The notes under the pieces are model-generated. The model was not told where the DNA came from. It did not search any database and saw only the letters and a program-made list of their open reading frames with translations. The position numbers and the translations under genes were made by a program. Source: Methylomonas sp. (GTDB lineage: Bacteria; Pseudomonadota; Gammaproteobacteria; Methylococcales; Methylomonadaceae). Taken from it: 63,757 nucleotides of DNA. The stretch spans positions 1-63,757 of the forward strand of contig PESC01000057.1 of assembly GCA_002929135.1 (NCBI GenBank), read 5' to 3'. Below, piece after piece: positions 28,779-37,864 of the stretch (its first letter is position 1; every line of letters starts with the position of its first letter).

Positions 28779-29945
28779 TCACGGGACGAATTTTTCCAGA
28801 ATCGCATCGAGAAAATCCCAGCCACGTTCCGAACAGCGAACCACGCCATCGTCCATCAGCAACAAGCCCTGGCTCAGGCAATCTGCCAGCGCAGGCTGCA
28901 AATGATTGGCGTCCAGGCCCGTCAGCCGTTCGAACGCCCCGACCGCAAAACCCTCGCGCAAACGCAGATGATTCATCACGAATTCCAGCGGCAATTGCGC
29001 GACATCGATTGCATCGTATTTGGCTACCGATTCGCCGCGCAGATAGGCCTCCGGGTGGCGCGCCTTGGCCGTGCGGACGATGCCAGCAGGCAGCGACAGA
29101 GTGATCTTGCCGTGAGCGCCCGCACCTATTCCCAAATAATCGCCGAATTGCCAGTAATTCAGATTATGGCGACAGCGCAAACCCGAACGCGCATAGGCCG
29201 ACACCTCGTACTGCTGAAAACCGGCTGCTGCCCAGCGTTGTTGACAGGCTTTCTGCGTGGCAAAAATCGTATCGTCCGTCGGCAATTTCGGCGGAAACCG
29301 GTAAAACCAGGTGTTGGGCTCCAGCGTCAGTTGGTAAAACGATACATGCCCAGGGCTTAGGCTCAGCGCCGTTTCGACATCCGCCAGAGCATCATCGATA
29401 CGCTGGCCTGGCAAACCGAACATCAAATCCAGGTTGATATTGTCGAAGCCACTTTCCCGCGCCATAGCCACTGCGGCGATGGCTTCATCGCTGGAATGAA
29501 TCCGCCCCAGAGCATGGAGATGCCGGGCATTGAAACTCTGTACACCCATCGACAGCCGGTTTACGCCCAATTGACGAAAGGCCTTGAATTTCGCCGCTTC
29601 GACCGTTGCCGGATTGGCCTCCAGCGTGATTTCACAATCGTCCCGCAAGCGCAATCGCCGCGACACACCGGCCAGCAACCGTGCCAGCGCATCAGGTGAC
29701 ATCAGGCTGGGCGTGCCGCCGCCAATGAAAATCGATTCGACCGGCCTGTCGATGGCAAAGCGCCCAATGTCGGCGTCGAGGTCTGCCAGCACGGCATCGA
29801 CATAGGCCAGTTCCGGCATCCCGGCCTTGATCGCATGCGAATTGAAATCGCAGTACGGACACTTCTGAACGCACCACGGAAAATGAATGTAAAGACTTAA
29901 CGGCGGCAACACGCTGTAACCCCCCGTTGCTTGTGGTGTCGGCAT
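28779..29945 (-). CDS. hemW: Haem chaperone HemW (radical SAM)
   Basis: 388-residue radical SAM protein, related to HemN but acting as a haem-transfer chaperone. The cluster motif is CVQKCPYC with Cys25, Cys29 and Cys32 preceded by LYIHFPWC; HemW lacks the extra N-terminal region of true HemN oxidases. GGTPSLM and a C-terminal HemN-C-like domain (LPLEFVMNHLRLREGF) follow. In many relatives rdgB is adjacent; here the upstream neighbour is an R-M pair 12 bases away. Confidence 0.92.
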   Translation of the reverse strand: MPTPQATGGYSVLPPLSLYIHFPWCVQKCPYCDFNSHAIKAGMPELAYVDAVLADLDADIGRFAIDRPVESIFIGGGTPSLMSPDALARLLAGVSRRLRLRDDCEITLEANPATVEAAKFKAFRQLGVNRLSMGVQSFNARHLHALGRIHSSDEAIAAVAMARESGFDNINLDLMFGLPGQRIDDALADVETALSLSPGHVSFYQLTLEPNTWFYRFPPKLPTDDTIFATQKACQQRWAAAGFQQYEVSAYARSGLRCRHNLNYWQFGDYLGIGAGAHGKITLSLPAGIVRTAKARHPEAYLRGESVAKYDAIDVAQLPLEFVMNHLRLREGFAVGAFERLTGLDANHLQPALADCLSQGLLLMDDGVVRCSERGWDFLDAILEKFVP

Positions 29946-29957
29946 ATCCGTCCTGGC

Positions 29958-30821
29958 TCACACCGCCAGATCAAGCGGCAGGTCTGAAATGTCCTTGAGG
30001 CGATTGCCGTTGACCATCACCGCCAGAAGGTCGGCTGCGTCATCCATACCCAGAGCCATTACGGTTTCTTGCAGTTCGTAAAGGGCGAAGTGATACACAC
30101 AATCAATATCCCCGGTGCCCAGGGCAATGGAGGCAAGACGGCTCGGCGTTGGTTCGGCTGTCACAACCATGACATGAGGCAATCGCCCTTTGCGGTTGCG
30201 CACCAGGTTCAACGCTTCCGACCGGGCATTTTGTGCGCGGTCACTGCGGATCGTCCATTTGCAGGAAATGCTTGCATGCAGCAGCGGTCTGCCACCGTTT
30301 TTCTTTCGCAAGCTGGCAAGCGTGGCCACGCTGCCATCGACCAGGAGCACCGATGTATTGAGGGCGCTGTCATCCTCGGTGTCACGCGCTACGACAATAT
30401 CCGGCGTGATGGTGTAATCGCTGCCCAGTGCAGCGGCCAGTTCAGCATCGTTTTTGGCGGCACGATCCAGGGCAATCAAGTGTGCATATTGTTCATACCG
30501 GGCAATTTCCAGACGGTTACGCCCGGTAACTTGATGCACATCCCAAGCACCAGGGCGCAGGTGGTTCAACTTGAGAAAGGTTTCCTGCACGAAAGCCGCG
30601 CAGATGGCTTCGAACTGGTTGCCCGAGGTCTGACCCGCAATGCGCTCGCCTATGGTTTCAGCTTTGAGCAGATCGGCAATACCCTTGGCAATTGCCTTGC
30701 TTGTTGTGTTGCTGCTATCGGCGTTGCTGACTACCCCCAGGCTGTTGATGGTCAGGGTTGATTGCAGCAGCGAGGCATGGAACACCTTGCGAGCTTCGGC
30801 GAACTCGACAAGCCTTGTCAT
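29958..30821 (-). CDS. NgoMIV-like type II restriction endonuclease
   Basis: 287 residues. The active-site layout PD-x46-K-x13-E is seen: Asp141 in ITPDIVVARD, Lys188 in ISCKWTIRSD and Glu202 in ARSEAL; Ser186 and Glu71 (NQFEAI) also align. This spacing equals that of NgoMIV (D140, K187, E201, S185, E70, from memory), a tetrameric type IIF enzyme of the Cfr10I/Bse634I group that cuts G^CCGGC. GCCGGC specificity is therefore likely but inferred. The ATG overlaps the methyltransferase stop by one base (TGATG); a GTG one codon upstream is possible. Confidence 0.88.
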   Translation of the reverse strand: MTRLVEFAEARKVFHASLLQSTLTINSLGVVSNADSSNTTSKAIAKGIADLLKAETIGERIAGQTSGNQFEAICAAFVQETFLKLNHLRPGAWDVHQVTGRNRLEIARYEQYAHLIALDRAAKNDAELAAALGSDYTITPDIVVARDTEDDSALNTSVLLVDGSVATLASLRKKNGGRPLLHASISCKWTIRSDRAQNARSEALNLVRNRKGRLPHVMVVTAEPTPSRLASIALGTGDIDCVYHFALYELQETVMALGMDDAADLLAVMVNGNRLKDISDLPLDLAV

Positions 30822-31777
30822 CACGCCACCTTGAAGATGCGCTTCACCGCCAACGCCGCGAAAATCTGCCTGGCCACGGCGGCGGCGACCGGCGGCGGAA
30901 AGGCGTTGCCTATTTGTCGATAGGCAGCCGTCTTGCGCCCGGAGAATTGCCAGTCGTCGGGGAAACCTTGAATCCGGGCTGTCATGCGCGGCGTCAGGCG
31001 CGGCATGCCCACGAAGTCAGGCAGCGGAGCATCGTCCGATAAGCCCATGCCATCAACGCCCAAGGTGGCCCATGCACGTTTCGCGCGGGTTGGGCCAAGA
31101 TCTGGCCCGCCATGCTTCTTGGAACCACCTACCAAGGTCGGTGCAATGGCACTGGCTTGTTCGCGCCAGCGATCGGCGCCGCGCCAGCCGTTGGCCTTCA
31201 TCAAATCGTGCAGCAGATTACCTACGGTCAGTGGCTCAGTCTTGAGCGACTCCGGCCAGGAGAAGCCTGCGGCCAGTTCTTTGCGAATACCCACGAATAC
31301 CACGCGCGGGCGAAGCTGGGAAACGCCATAGTCCGAAGCATTGAGCAGTCGCCAGCCTGGCACATAGCCCAACGCCTTGAGCCGATTTTCCACCTTGTTC
31401 CGGTAATCATCAAAAACCGCATCGAGCAAGCCGCGCACGTTTTCGAGCATCACCGCCTGTGGGCGACACTCATCGACCAAACGAATGGCTTCGGGGAATA
31501 AATCGCGCTCATCGTTCGCACCAAGCTGTTTGCCGGCCTTGGAGAATGGCGGGCAAGGCACCCCGCCGGCTACCAGATCCATGCCTTTGTAAGCAATACC
31601 GCTGAACTGGCGCAAGTCGCCCTCAATGACATTCCAGGCCGGACGGTTGAGCCGCAGCGTTGCGCAAGCTGCCGGTTCCAGTTCGATCAGTGCGGCATGG
31701 CCAAAGCCCGCCATTTCCAACCCAAGACTTTGCCCGCCAGCCCCTGCGCACAGCTCCAGTGAAGTGAATTGACTCAT
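30821..31777 (-). CDS. DNA (cytosine-5) methyltransferase, partner of the NgoMIV-like endonuclease
   Basis: 318 residues with all key C5-methyltransferase motifs: I (LELCAGAGGQSLGLEMAG), IV (GGVPCPPFSKAGKQ with the catalytic Cys), VI (MLENVRGLL), VIII (QLRPRVVFVG), a short variable target-recognition region, IX (RMTARIQGFPDDW) and X (YRQIGNAFPPPVA). It should protect the site cut by the downstream endonuclease. The start is uncertain: ATGs at 31777 and 31801 lie in a 24-base tandem duplication; 31777 puts motif I at the usual distance. No controller gene is seen. Confidence 0.93.
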   Translation of the reverse strand: MSQFTSLELCAGAGGQSLGLEMAGFGHAALIELEPAACATLRLNRPAWNVIEGDLRQFSGIAYKGMDLVAGGVPCPPFSKAGKQLGANDERDLFPEAIRLVDECRPQAVMLENVRGLLDAVFDDYRNKVENRLKALGYVPGWRLLNASDYGVSQLRPRVVFVGIRKELAAGFSWPESLKTEPLTVGNLLHDLMKANGWRGADRWREQASAIAPTLVGGSKKHGGPDLGPTRAKRAWATLGVDGMGLSDDAPLPDFVGMPRLTPRMTARIQGFPDDWQFSGRKTAAYRQIGNAFPPPVAAAVARQIFAALAVKRIFKVA

Positions 31778-31812
31778 TTTGATTTTATTGAATTGGCTCA
31801 TTTTGATTTTCT
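31765..31812. repeat. 24-base tandem duplication covering the methyltransferase start
   Basis: Two adjacent 24-base units (31765-31788 and 31789-31812) differ at two positions. On the coding strand each carries an in-frame ATG giving MSQF, with NKIK between, so translation could begin at either. A recent slippage duplication is the simplest explanation. Confidence 0.85.
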
Positions 31813-31928
31813 GGCAACTATTCAGCATGTAAGGTGGAAAGAAGTCCATGCCATCATCTACAAGACTTCAAGTTTCAATGTGTACGGCAGAACCCGTGCG
31901 ACTTTGCCGTCCCCCCTCTTCTGGCCGT

Positions 31929-32969
31929 TCAGGATGATACGAAGATGTCGTCGGTTTGCGGTGGCAGTGCAGGCGGTTGCAAGCCGAAATGGCTGTAGGC
32001 CTTGTGGGTGAGCACACGACCGCGCGGGGTGCGCATGATGAAGCCTTGTTGCAGCAAGTAAGGTTCCAGCACGTCTTCGACGGTGCCGCGTTCTTCACTG
32101 ATAGCAGCGGCCAGGGTGTCCAGGCCGACAGGGCCGCCCTGGAAATGTTCGATCATCGCCAGCAGCAGCTTGCGGTCGAGCAGATCGAAACCGTTTTCGT
32201 CGATTTTCAGCATGGCCAGCGCGTGCTGGGCTATCGTGCGGCTGATGCTGCCATTACCTTCGACTTCGGCGAAATCACGTACCCGGCGCAACAATCGATT
32301 GGCGATGCGCGGCGTGCCACGGGAGCGGCAGGCGATTTCGCCCGCGCCGCCTTGATCGATCGAAATGCCCAACATGCTGGCCGAACGGGTGACGATGCTG
32401 GCCAGTTCGTCGACGGTGTAAAACTCCAGGCGTTGAACGATGCCGAAGCGATCGCGCAGCGGCGAGGTTAGAAGCCCTGCCCGCGTCGTTGCGCCGATCA
32501 GGGTGAAGGGCGGCAAATCCAGCTTGATCGAACGCGCCGCCGGGCCTTCGCCGATGATGATGTCGATTTGGTAATCTTCCATGGCTGGGTAGAGAACCTC
32601 TTCGACGACGGGACTCAGCCGGTGGATTTCATCGATGAACAACACATCATGCGCTTGCAGATTGGTAAGCAGCGCGGCCAGATCGCCGGCCCTGTCCAGC
32701 ACAGGGCCCGAGGTCTGCCGGATGTTGACGTTCATTTCGGCGGCGACGATATTGGCCAGCGTGGTTTTGCCAAGGCCGGGCGGGCCGAAAATCAGTACGT
32801 GGTCGAGCGCTTCGGCACGAGATACCGCCGCCTTGATGAATATCGCCATCTGTTGGCGCAACTCGGTTTGCCCGATGTAATCCTGCAAGCGTTTGGGCCG
32901 TATCGCCCGGTCGAAGCGCGCTTCGTCACCACCGGCCTGGGCCGTAATCAGACGGTCGCTTTCGATCAT
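31929..32969 (-). CDS. ruvB: Holliday junction branch-migration ATPase RuvB
   Basis: 346-residue AAA+ motor. The N-terminal [16 protein letters not shown], Walker [16 protein letters not shown], Walker [12 protein letters not shown], sensor [19 protein letters not shown] and a C-terminal winged helix ([12 protein letters not shown]) are intact. It overlaps ruvA by four bases. RuvAB pulls DNA through Holliday junctions during recombinational repair. Confidence 0.97.
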   Translation of the reverse strand: MIESDRLITAQAGGDEARFDRAIRPKRLQDYIGQTELRQQMAIFIKAAVSRAEALDHVLIFGPPGLGKTTLANIVAAEMNVNIRQTSGPVLDRAGDLAALLTNLQAHDVLFIDEIHRLSPVVEEVLYPAMEDYQIDIIIGEGPAARSIKLDLPPFTLIGATTRAGLLTSPLRDRFGIVQRLEFYTVDELASIVTRSASMLGISIDQGGAGEIACRSRGTPRIANRLLRRVRDFAEVEGNGSISRTIAQHALAMLKIDENGFDLLDRKLLLAMIEHFQGGPVGLDTLAAAISEERGTVEDVLEPYLLQQGFIMRTPRGRVLTHKAYSHFGLQPPALPPQTDDIFVSS

Positions 32970-33571
32970 TTCAGCGTGCCTTTGAGCGCAAGGCGAATGA
33001 TGTCTTCGCAGCCCAGATCATCGCCTGCAATGGCTTGCACCATGCGTGTGGCGTCCTGCGGCTTGTAGCCCAGGGCACATAATGCCGACAGCGCTTCCTG
33101 CTTCGGACTGGCTGTAGATGACGCACGTTGTGTTTGGGGGCTGGCTGCCGACATCGATGCCTGATGCAAATCGGGCAAACGACCGCGCATGTCGATCAAC
33201 AAGCGTTCGGCAGTTTTTTGGCCGACGCCGGGCAAGCGCACCAGGGCTTTGGCATCGTTGCCATCGACACAGTGATGGAATTCGTCGACGGTCAGGCCGG
33301 ACAGAATGGTCAGCGCCAGTTTGGGACCGACACCATTGACCTTGATAAGCGCACGAAACAGGCTGCGCTCGACTTCGCTGCCAAAGCCGAACAGGCTGTG
33401 GGCATCTTCACGCACAATCAGATGGGTGAACAATTCGACGTTTTCTCCTGGCATCGGCAGGTTGTAGAACGTCGACATCGGCGCTTCGACTTCGTAACCT
33501 ACGCCCTGTACGTCCAGCAGCAGTTGCGGAGGGTTTTTCCTGAGCAGCCTGCCGCGCAGAAAGCCGATCAT
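32966..33571 (-). CDS. ruvA: Holliday junction DNA-binding protein RuvA
   Basis: 201-residue tetrameric junction binder. The N-terminal OB fold starts [12 protein letters not shown], the two helix-hairpin-helix motifs include [15 protein letters not shown] and [13 protein letters not shown], and a flexible linker leads to the C-terminal RuvB-binding domain ([12 protein letters not shown]). The ATG at 33571 overlaps the ruvC stop by four bases. An upstream in-frame extension overlaps ruvC and lacks family support. Confidence 0.96.
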   Translation of the reverse strand: MIGFLRGRLLRKNPPQLLLDVQGVGYEVEAPMSTFYNLPMPGENVELFTHLIVREDAHSLFGFGSEVERSLFRALIKVNGVGPKLALTILSGLTVDEFHHCVDGNDAKALVRLPGVGQKTAERLLIDMRGRLPDLHQASMSAASPQTQRASSTASPKQEALSALCALGYKPQDATRMVQAIAGDDLGCEDIIRLALKGTLK

Positions 33572-34104
33572 GACATCGCCTGGCGCAAGCGTTCCGCCGT
33601 TTGCTGATAGTGGCTGTGACACAAGCCTATTGCCAGTGCATCACTGGCGTCGATTTGAATATCGCCCTGTACGGCCAGCAATACTTTCACCATGTGCGCC
33701 ACCTGCTGCTTTTCGGCGCTACCGCGCCCCACCAGCGCCTGTTTGACCTGACGGGCGGCATATTCGAACACTGGCACCTGTTGATTCAGCGTCGCGCAAA
33801 TAGCTGCGCCCCGGGCCTGGCCCAGTTTCAAGGCCGAATCGGCGTTTTTGTGCATGAAAACCTGTTCGATGGCCATTTGATCCGGGCGATACAGTTGAAT
33901 GATTTCGCTGACGCCGTCGAAAATCTGCTTCAGCCGGGCGGGAAAGTCGTCGGTGTGCATGCGAATACAGCCGCTGGCGACATAACGCACACCGCGTGGC
34001 GACGTTTCGATGACGCCGTAACCCGTCAGCCGCGAGCCGGGGTCTATGCCGAGGATTCTGTTCAAGCCCTTGGGCTGCAACGACGACAAGCTGTCAGGCC
34101 GCAT
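33568..34104 (-). CDS. ruvC: Crossover junction endonuclease RuvC
   Basis: 178-residue resolvase with an RNase H-like fold. Catalytic acids: Asp21 in [14 protein letters not shown], Glu in [23 protein letters not shown] (quoted in parts: [11 protein letters not shown] and LGQARGA) and the C-terminal [12 protein letters not shown]. The start at 34104 gives about 15 residues more than typical, overlapping yebC by 11 bases; no internal ATG is nearer to the motif, so this start stands. Confidence 0.95.
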   Translation of the reverse strand: MRPDSLSSLQPKGLNRILGIDPGSRLTGYGVIETSPRGVRYVASGCIRMHTDDFPARLKQIFDGVSEIIQLYRPDQMAIEQVFMHKNADSALKLGQARGAAICATLNQQVPVFEYAARQVKQALVGRGSAEKQQVAHMVKVLLAVQGDIQIDASDALAIGLCHSHYQQTAERLRQAMS

Positions 34105-34852
34105 CGCCCAGCACGGCCATGATGTCGGCGCTGATGTCGGCGTTGCTGTAGACGGCCTGAACGTCGTCGAGGTCTTCCAGGCGCTCGATCAGTTTCAGCA
34201 TTTTTTCGGCGGCGTCGGCATCGAGTTCGGTCTGGGTGTCGGCATACAGCGTGATCTCGGCATTTTCCGGCATCAACCCGGCAGCAAGCATCACATCCTT
34301 GACCGATGAACAGGCATCGGGCGTCGTGAACACGTCGATCGAACCGTCGTCGTGGCTGATGACATCATCGGCACCTGCGTTCATCGCCGCTTCCATGACG
34401 GCATCCTCGTCGGCTTCATTGGCGAAACTGAGGATGCCAACCTTGCGGAACAGATAGGCTACCGAACCGTCGGTGCCCAGGTTGCCGCCGTGTTTGGCAA
34501 AGGCATGACGCACGTCGGCCACCGTACGGTTGCGGTTGTCGGTCAGGCAATCGATCATGATCGCCGTACCGCCGGGGCCGTAGCCTTCGTAACGCACCGC
34601 TTCGTAATGCACACCGTCGAGTGCGCCAATGGCTTTCTTGATGGTGTTGTCTATGGTGTCGCGCTTCATGTTGGCGCCCAACGCCTTATCAATAGCCGAA
34701 CGCAACGCCGGGTTATTCACAGGATCGCCGCCACCCGGCCCCTTGGCCGCAACGGTAATCTCACGAATGAGCTTGGTGAAGATTTTGCCGCGTTTGGCGT
34801 CCTGCGCACCCTTGCGATGCTTGATGTTCGCCCACTTGCTATGCCCTGCCAT
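34094..34852 (-). CDS. yebC: YebC/PmpR family protein
   Basis: 252-residue protein with the family start [21 protein letters not shown] and the acidic second domain [12 protein letters not shown]. Members were annotated as transcriptional regulators and more recently linked to relief of ribosome stalling at proline-rich motifs. It heads the yebC-ruvC-ruvA-ruvB operon, overlapping ruvC by 11 bases. Confidence 0.94.
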   Translation of the reverse strand: MAGHSKWANIKHRKGAQDAKRGKIFTKLIREITVAAKGPGGGDPVNNPALRSAIDKALGANMKRDTIDNTIKKAIGALDGVHYEAVRYEGYGPGGTAIMIDCLTDNRNRTVADVRHAFAKHGGNLGTDGSVAYLFRKVGILSFANEADEDAVMEAAMNAGADDVISHDDGSIDVFTTPDACSSVKDVMLAAGLMPENAEITLYADTQTELDADAAEKMLKLIERLEDLDDVQAVYSNADISADIMAVLGDAA

Positions 34853-34887
34853 GGTTTCTCTCTAAATACTGCATACAAAATACTGCG

Positions 34888-35529
34888 CTACAACAAATGC
34901 GGCAAAACCGCCGTCAATGCAGCATCGTCGACGAATACGTCGGCCTGTTCTACCACCAGCGGGCGTTTGACGACGCCGCCGAAACCGATCATGAAGGCAC
35001 CGGCTTCCCGGGCTTCCAGATCGGTCTTGCCGTCGCCGACCATGGCCAACGCGGAAAAACGCATGCGCAGACGCCGACAAATCCGCGCCTTGCCGCCACT
35101 GACCGCCAGCGGCGACTGCCGGGCGAAATCGGCGTAAGCGCCCTGCTCGTCGAAAAACACATCCACCGCATGTACCTGGTCATCGGCAATGCCCAGCAAG
35201 GCGGCCAGCGGCAAAATCGCCTGACGCAAGCCACCGCTGATGATGTGTACCGGCTTGCCGTGCTCGTGCAAGGTGCGTATGGTTTCGGCGGCGCCCTCGA
35301 CCATTTCCGCGATGTAGAGTTTTGCCAGCCAGTCCATGCTGGCTTGGTCGGGCTTTATCAGCTCCAGGCGACGGGCGTAGACCTCTTCCAGTCGCAATTC
35401 ACCGTTCATCGCGCGGTCGGTCAGCGCCGCAACCTCGTCGAACAGGCCACCGTGCCGCGCCAGTTCGTCTATGCCTTCGACCCGGCTGAGGGTGCTGTCG
35501 CAATCGAAGCAGACAATGTCGAAGCTCAT
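34888..35529 (-). CDS. serB: Phosphoserine phosphatase-like HAD hydrolase
   Basis: 213-residue HAD-superfamily phosphatase. Motif I is FDIVCFDCDSTLSRVEGIDEL with nucleophile Asp9 and acid Asp11; motif II is HIISGGLRQAI; motif III lies around GGKARIC; motif IV is AMVGDGKTDLEA. The glutamate in VEGIDEL is typical of phosphoserine phosphatases. The ATG at 35529 overlaps the serA stop by four bases, which strongly supports its role in completing the phosphorylated serine pathway. Shorter than ACT-domain SerB, as in plants and several proteobacteria. Confidence 0.88.
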   Translation of the reverse strand: MSFDIVCFDCDSTLSRVEGIDELARHGGLFDEVAALTDRAMNGELRLEEVYARRLELIKPDQASMDWLAKLYIAEMVEGAAETIRTLHEHGKPVHIISGGLRQAILPLAALLGIADDQVHAVDVFFDEQGAYADFARQSPLAVSGGKARICRRLRMRFSALAMVGDGKTDLEAREAGAFMIGFGGVVKRPLVVEQADVFVDDAALTAVLPHLL

Positions 35530-37109
35530 AACACGATCTGCCGCGCCGAGTGCACCGCCGACAATTCGCATACGCCTTCGAGTACATCGTCATCCAGCGG
35601 ATCGGAAACGCTGATGACCATCATCGACAGCTGGTTTTCGTCGGCGATACCCACCTGCATACGGGTGATGTTGATGTCGGCGGCGCCCAGTATCGCGCAA
35701 ATCGACGCGATCACGCCCGGCCTGTCCTCATGCCGGGTTATCAGCAAAGTGCCTTGCGGCACCACTTCGATTTCGAAATGGTTGACGGCTACCAGACGGG
35801 GATGGTGGTCGCCCAGCAAGGTGCCGACCAAGGAAGTCGAACCCTGGGCGCAATGGCCGGTGATCTTGATTAACGATTGGTAGCCTTCCGAGGCGTCAGA
35901 TTGCGACTCGATCAACACCAAACCTTGGCGTTTGGCAATGCTGTCGACATTGACCCGGTTGACCGGTGTGGAGAACTGGCCTTCGAGCAGCCCCACCATG
36001 GCTTCGGTCGAAATCGGCCTGATTTTGGCTTGCGCCGCCTTGCCGAACACCGCCACCTCCAGCTTCAGCACCGGTTGGTCGAGCAAACCAAACAACACCT
36101 TGCCCAGAATGTGCGCCAGATTCATGAAAGGCTGCGCCAGTCTCAGTTCATCAGCCGACAAACGCGGCATGTTGAGGGCATTGACCGCCTCGCCGGTTTG
36201 CAGGTATTTGACGACCTGGCGGGCAATTTCGACACTGACCGCCACTTGGGCTTCCTTGGTGGAAGCGCCCAGATGCGGGGTGAATACGATGTTGTTCAGA
36301 GCTAGCAGCGGCGAATCGGTGGGCGGTTCGTTTTCGTAGACATCGAGCGCGGCACCGGCGATGCGACCATCTTTCAGCGCCTGGTACAGCGCGGCTTCAT
36401 CCACCAGGCCACCGCGTGCGCAGTTGATGAGACGTGCGGATTTTTTCATCAGTGCCAGTTGTTCGCGACCGATGATGTTGCGGGTCTTTTCCAGCAAAGG
36501 GCAGTGCAGGGTCAGGTAATCGGCCTGTTTCAGCAAGGTGTCCAGATCGACCATTTCGGCGCCGTGGTTTTCGAAAATATCGGGTGCAACGAAAGGATCG
36601 TAGGCAATCACCCGCATACCCAAGCCTTTGCCGCGCGACGCCACGATACGGCCTATGGTGCCGAAGCCCAGAACGGCCAGGGTTTTATGGTTGATTTCCG
36701 CGCCCATCAGTTTGGATCGCTCCCATTTGCCTTCGCGTACCGATTGATTGGCCACCGGCAGGTTGCGGCTCATCGACAGGATATGGGCAATCGCCAGTTC
36801 GGCGGTGGTGGTGGCGTTGGCATCGGGGGTGTTCATGACGATGACGCCCTGCTCCATCGCAACATCGAGATCGACATTATCGACGCCTATGCCGGCGCGA
36901 CCGACAACTTTCAGGCGTTTGGCAGCGCATAAAACCCGTTCGGTCACCTGGGTGTCGCTGCGGATCAGCAAGGCATCGTAATCCGCAATGATTTCGCACA
37001 ATTCGTCTTCGGACAGTCCGGTTTGAATGTGGATATGAATGTCATCCTGCTCATTCAGAAAATTGATGCCGTCTTCAGCGAGCTTGTCGGAAATCAGTAT
37101 TTTTTTCAT
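35526..37109 (-). CDS. serA: D-3-phosphoglycerate dehydrogenase
   Basis: 527-residue long-type PHGDH, oxidising 3-phosphoglycerate as the first step of serine synthesis. The Rossmann loop VLGFGTIGRIVAS has Gly148, Gly150 and Gly153; RAGIGVDNVDL and the catalytic HLGAST are present; an ASB domain and a C-terminal ACT domain (LITRHEDRPGVIASICAIL) follow, implying serine feedback control. The ATG at 37109 (MKKILISDKL) is preferred to a TTG two codons upstream. Confidence 0.95.
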   Translation of the reverse strand: MKKILISDKLAEDGINFLNEQDDIHIHIQTGLSEDELCEIIADYDALLIRSDTQVTERVLCAAKRLKVVGRAGIGVDNVDLDVAMEQGVIVMNTPDANATTTAELAIAHILSMSRNLPVANQSVREGKWERSKLMGAEINHKTLAVLGFGTIGRIVASRGKGLGMRVIAYDPFVAPDIFENHGAEMVDLDTLLKQADYLTLHCPLLEKTRNIIGREQLALMKKSARLINCARGGLVDEAALYQALKDGRIAGAALDVYENEPPTDSPLLALNNIVFTPHLGASTKEAQVAVSVEIARQVVKYLQTGEAVNALNMPRLSADELRLAQPFMNLAHILGKVLFGLLDQPVLKLEVAVFGKAAQAKIRPISTEAMVGLLEGQFSTPVNRVNVDSIAKRQGLVLIESQSDASEGYQSLIKITGHCAQGSTSLVGTLLGDHHPRLVAVNHFEIEVVPQGTLLITRHEDRPGVIASICAILGAADINITRMQVGIADENQLSMMVISVSDPLDDDVLEGVCELSAVHSARQIVL

Positions 37110-37205
37110 CGTCAATGATGGGAAACGTTGGATAAGATGCGCATCTTAACAGCTTTGATCGCTCCACAAGCCGCATAGCTGCGGCCCGCACCCACACTGG
37201 TCGCC

Positions 37206-37697
37206 ATGAAATCGATTCGAATTCCCGGCAAAATCGCCGTTATCCTGATACTCATTCTGGCCATTGCCTACTCGCAAATGGCATCTGTCACCCCCGCACC
37301 CGACATTCGCTTTACCACCATCAAGGGCGAGCAATTGTCACTGGCCGATTTGCGCGGCAAACCGGTGCTGGTGACATTTTGGGCAACCGACTGTCCGGGT
37401 TGTATCAGGGAAATACCGCATCTGATTGCGCTTCAGCAGGAATTCGCCCCATCCGGCCTGGCCATCGTCGCCATCGCGATGGATTACGACCCGCCCAACC
37501 GTGTCGTTGCCATGGCTGAACAAAAACAACTGCCCTACTACGTCACCCTCGATCCTGACGCATCCCATGCCCGGGCGTTTGGCAACATCCGCCTGACCCC
37601 GACGACGTTTCTGATCGATCGCGCAGGCCACATCGTCTGGCGGACAGTGGGTGTATTCGATCTCGACGAGATGCGTCACCGACTGACGCGCTTGTAA
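37206..37697 (+). CDS. TlpA-like membrane-anchored thioredoxin-fold protein
   Basis: 163 residues: an N-terminal signal anchor (KIAVILILILAIAYS) followed by an AhpC/TSA-like thioredoxin domain with the redox motif DCPGC in VTFWATDCPGCIREI and the cis-proline region LTPTTFLID. Probably acts in the periplasm, reducing or exchanging disulfides, for example in cytochrome c maturation; no partner lies nearby to specify this. CPGC rather than CPPC or CxHC is a mild oddity. Confidence 0.85.
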   Translation: MKSIRIPGKIAVILILILAIAYSQMASVTPAPDIRFTTIKGEQLSLADLRGKPVLVTFWATDCPGCIREIPHLIALQQEFAPSGLAIVAIAMDYDPPNRVVAMAEQKQLPYYVTLDPDASHARAFGNIRLTPTTFLIDRAGHIVWRTVGVFDLDEMRHRLTRL

Positions 37698-37721
37698 ACC
37701 GGCAGCCGATACCAACGAAAA

Positions 37722-37755
37722 AACCCCGGTGCAGCTTGTAGCCACGACCGGGGTT
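37722..37755 (-). terminator. Intrinsic terminator downstream of the PEP-CTERM gene
   Basis: Inverted repeat AACCCCGG (37722-37729) and CCGGGGTT (37748-37755). On the minus strand the stem is followed by six T, so it should end the transcript from the gene at 37865-38791. It is also placed to act weakly on the thioredoxin transcript arriving from the left. Confidence 0.7.
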
Positions 37756-37864
37756 AAACGCTTTTCCACTCCCCGCCCTACGCGGAACCCGTATCTGCCT
37801 TTAGGCGAAATGCGGCCTACGATAAAACGTCATAGAAAACGGAAGCTGGAACAGGTAATCGCCA

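Noticed and set aside
30000-31850. R-M region as a low-GC genomic island
   Set aside because: By eye its base composition matches the neighbours, and GCCGGC sites occur elsewhere in the window, so no compositional or site-avoidance signal supports it.
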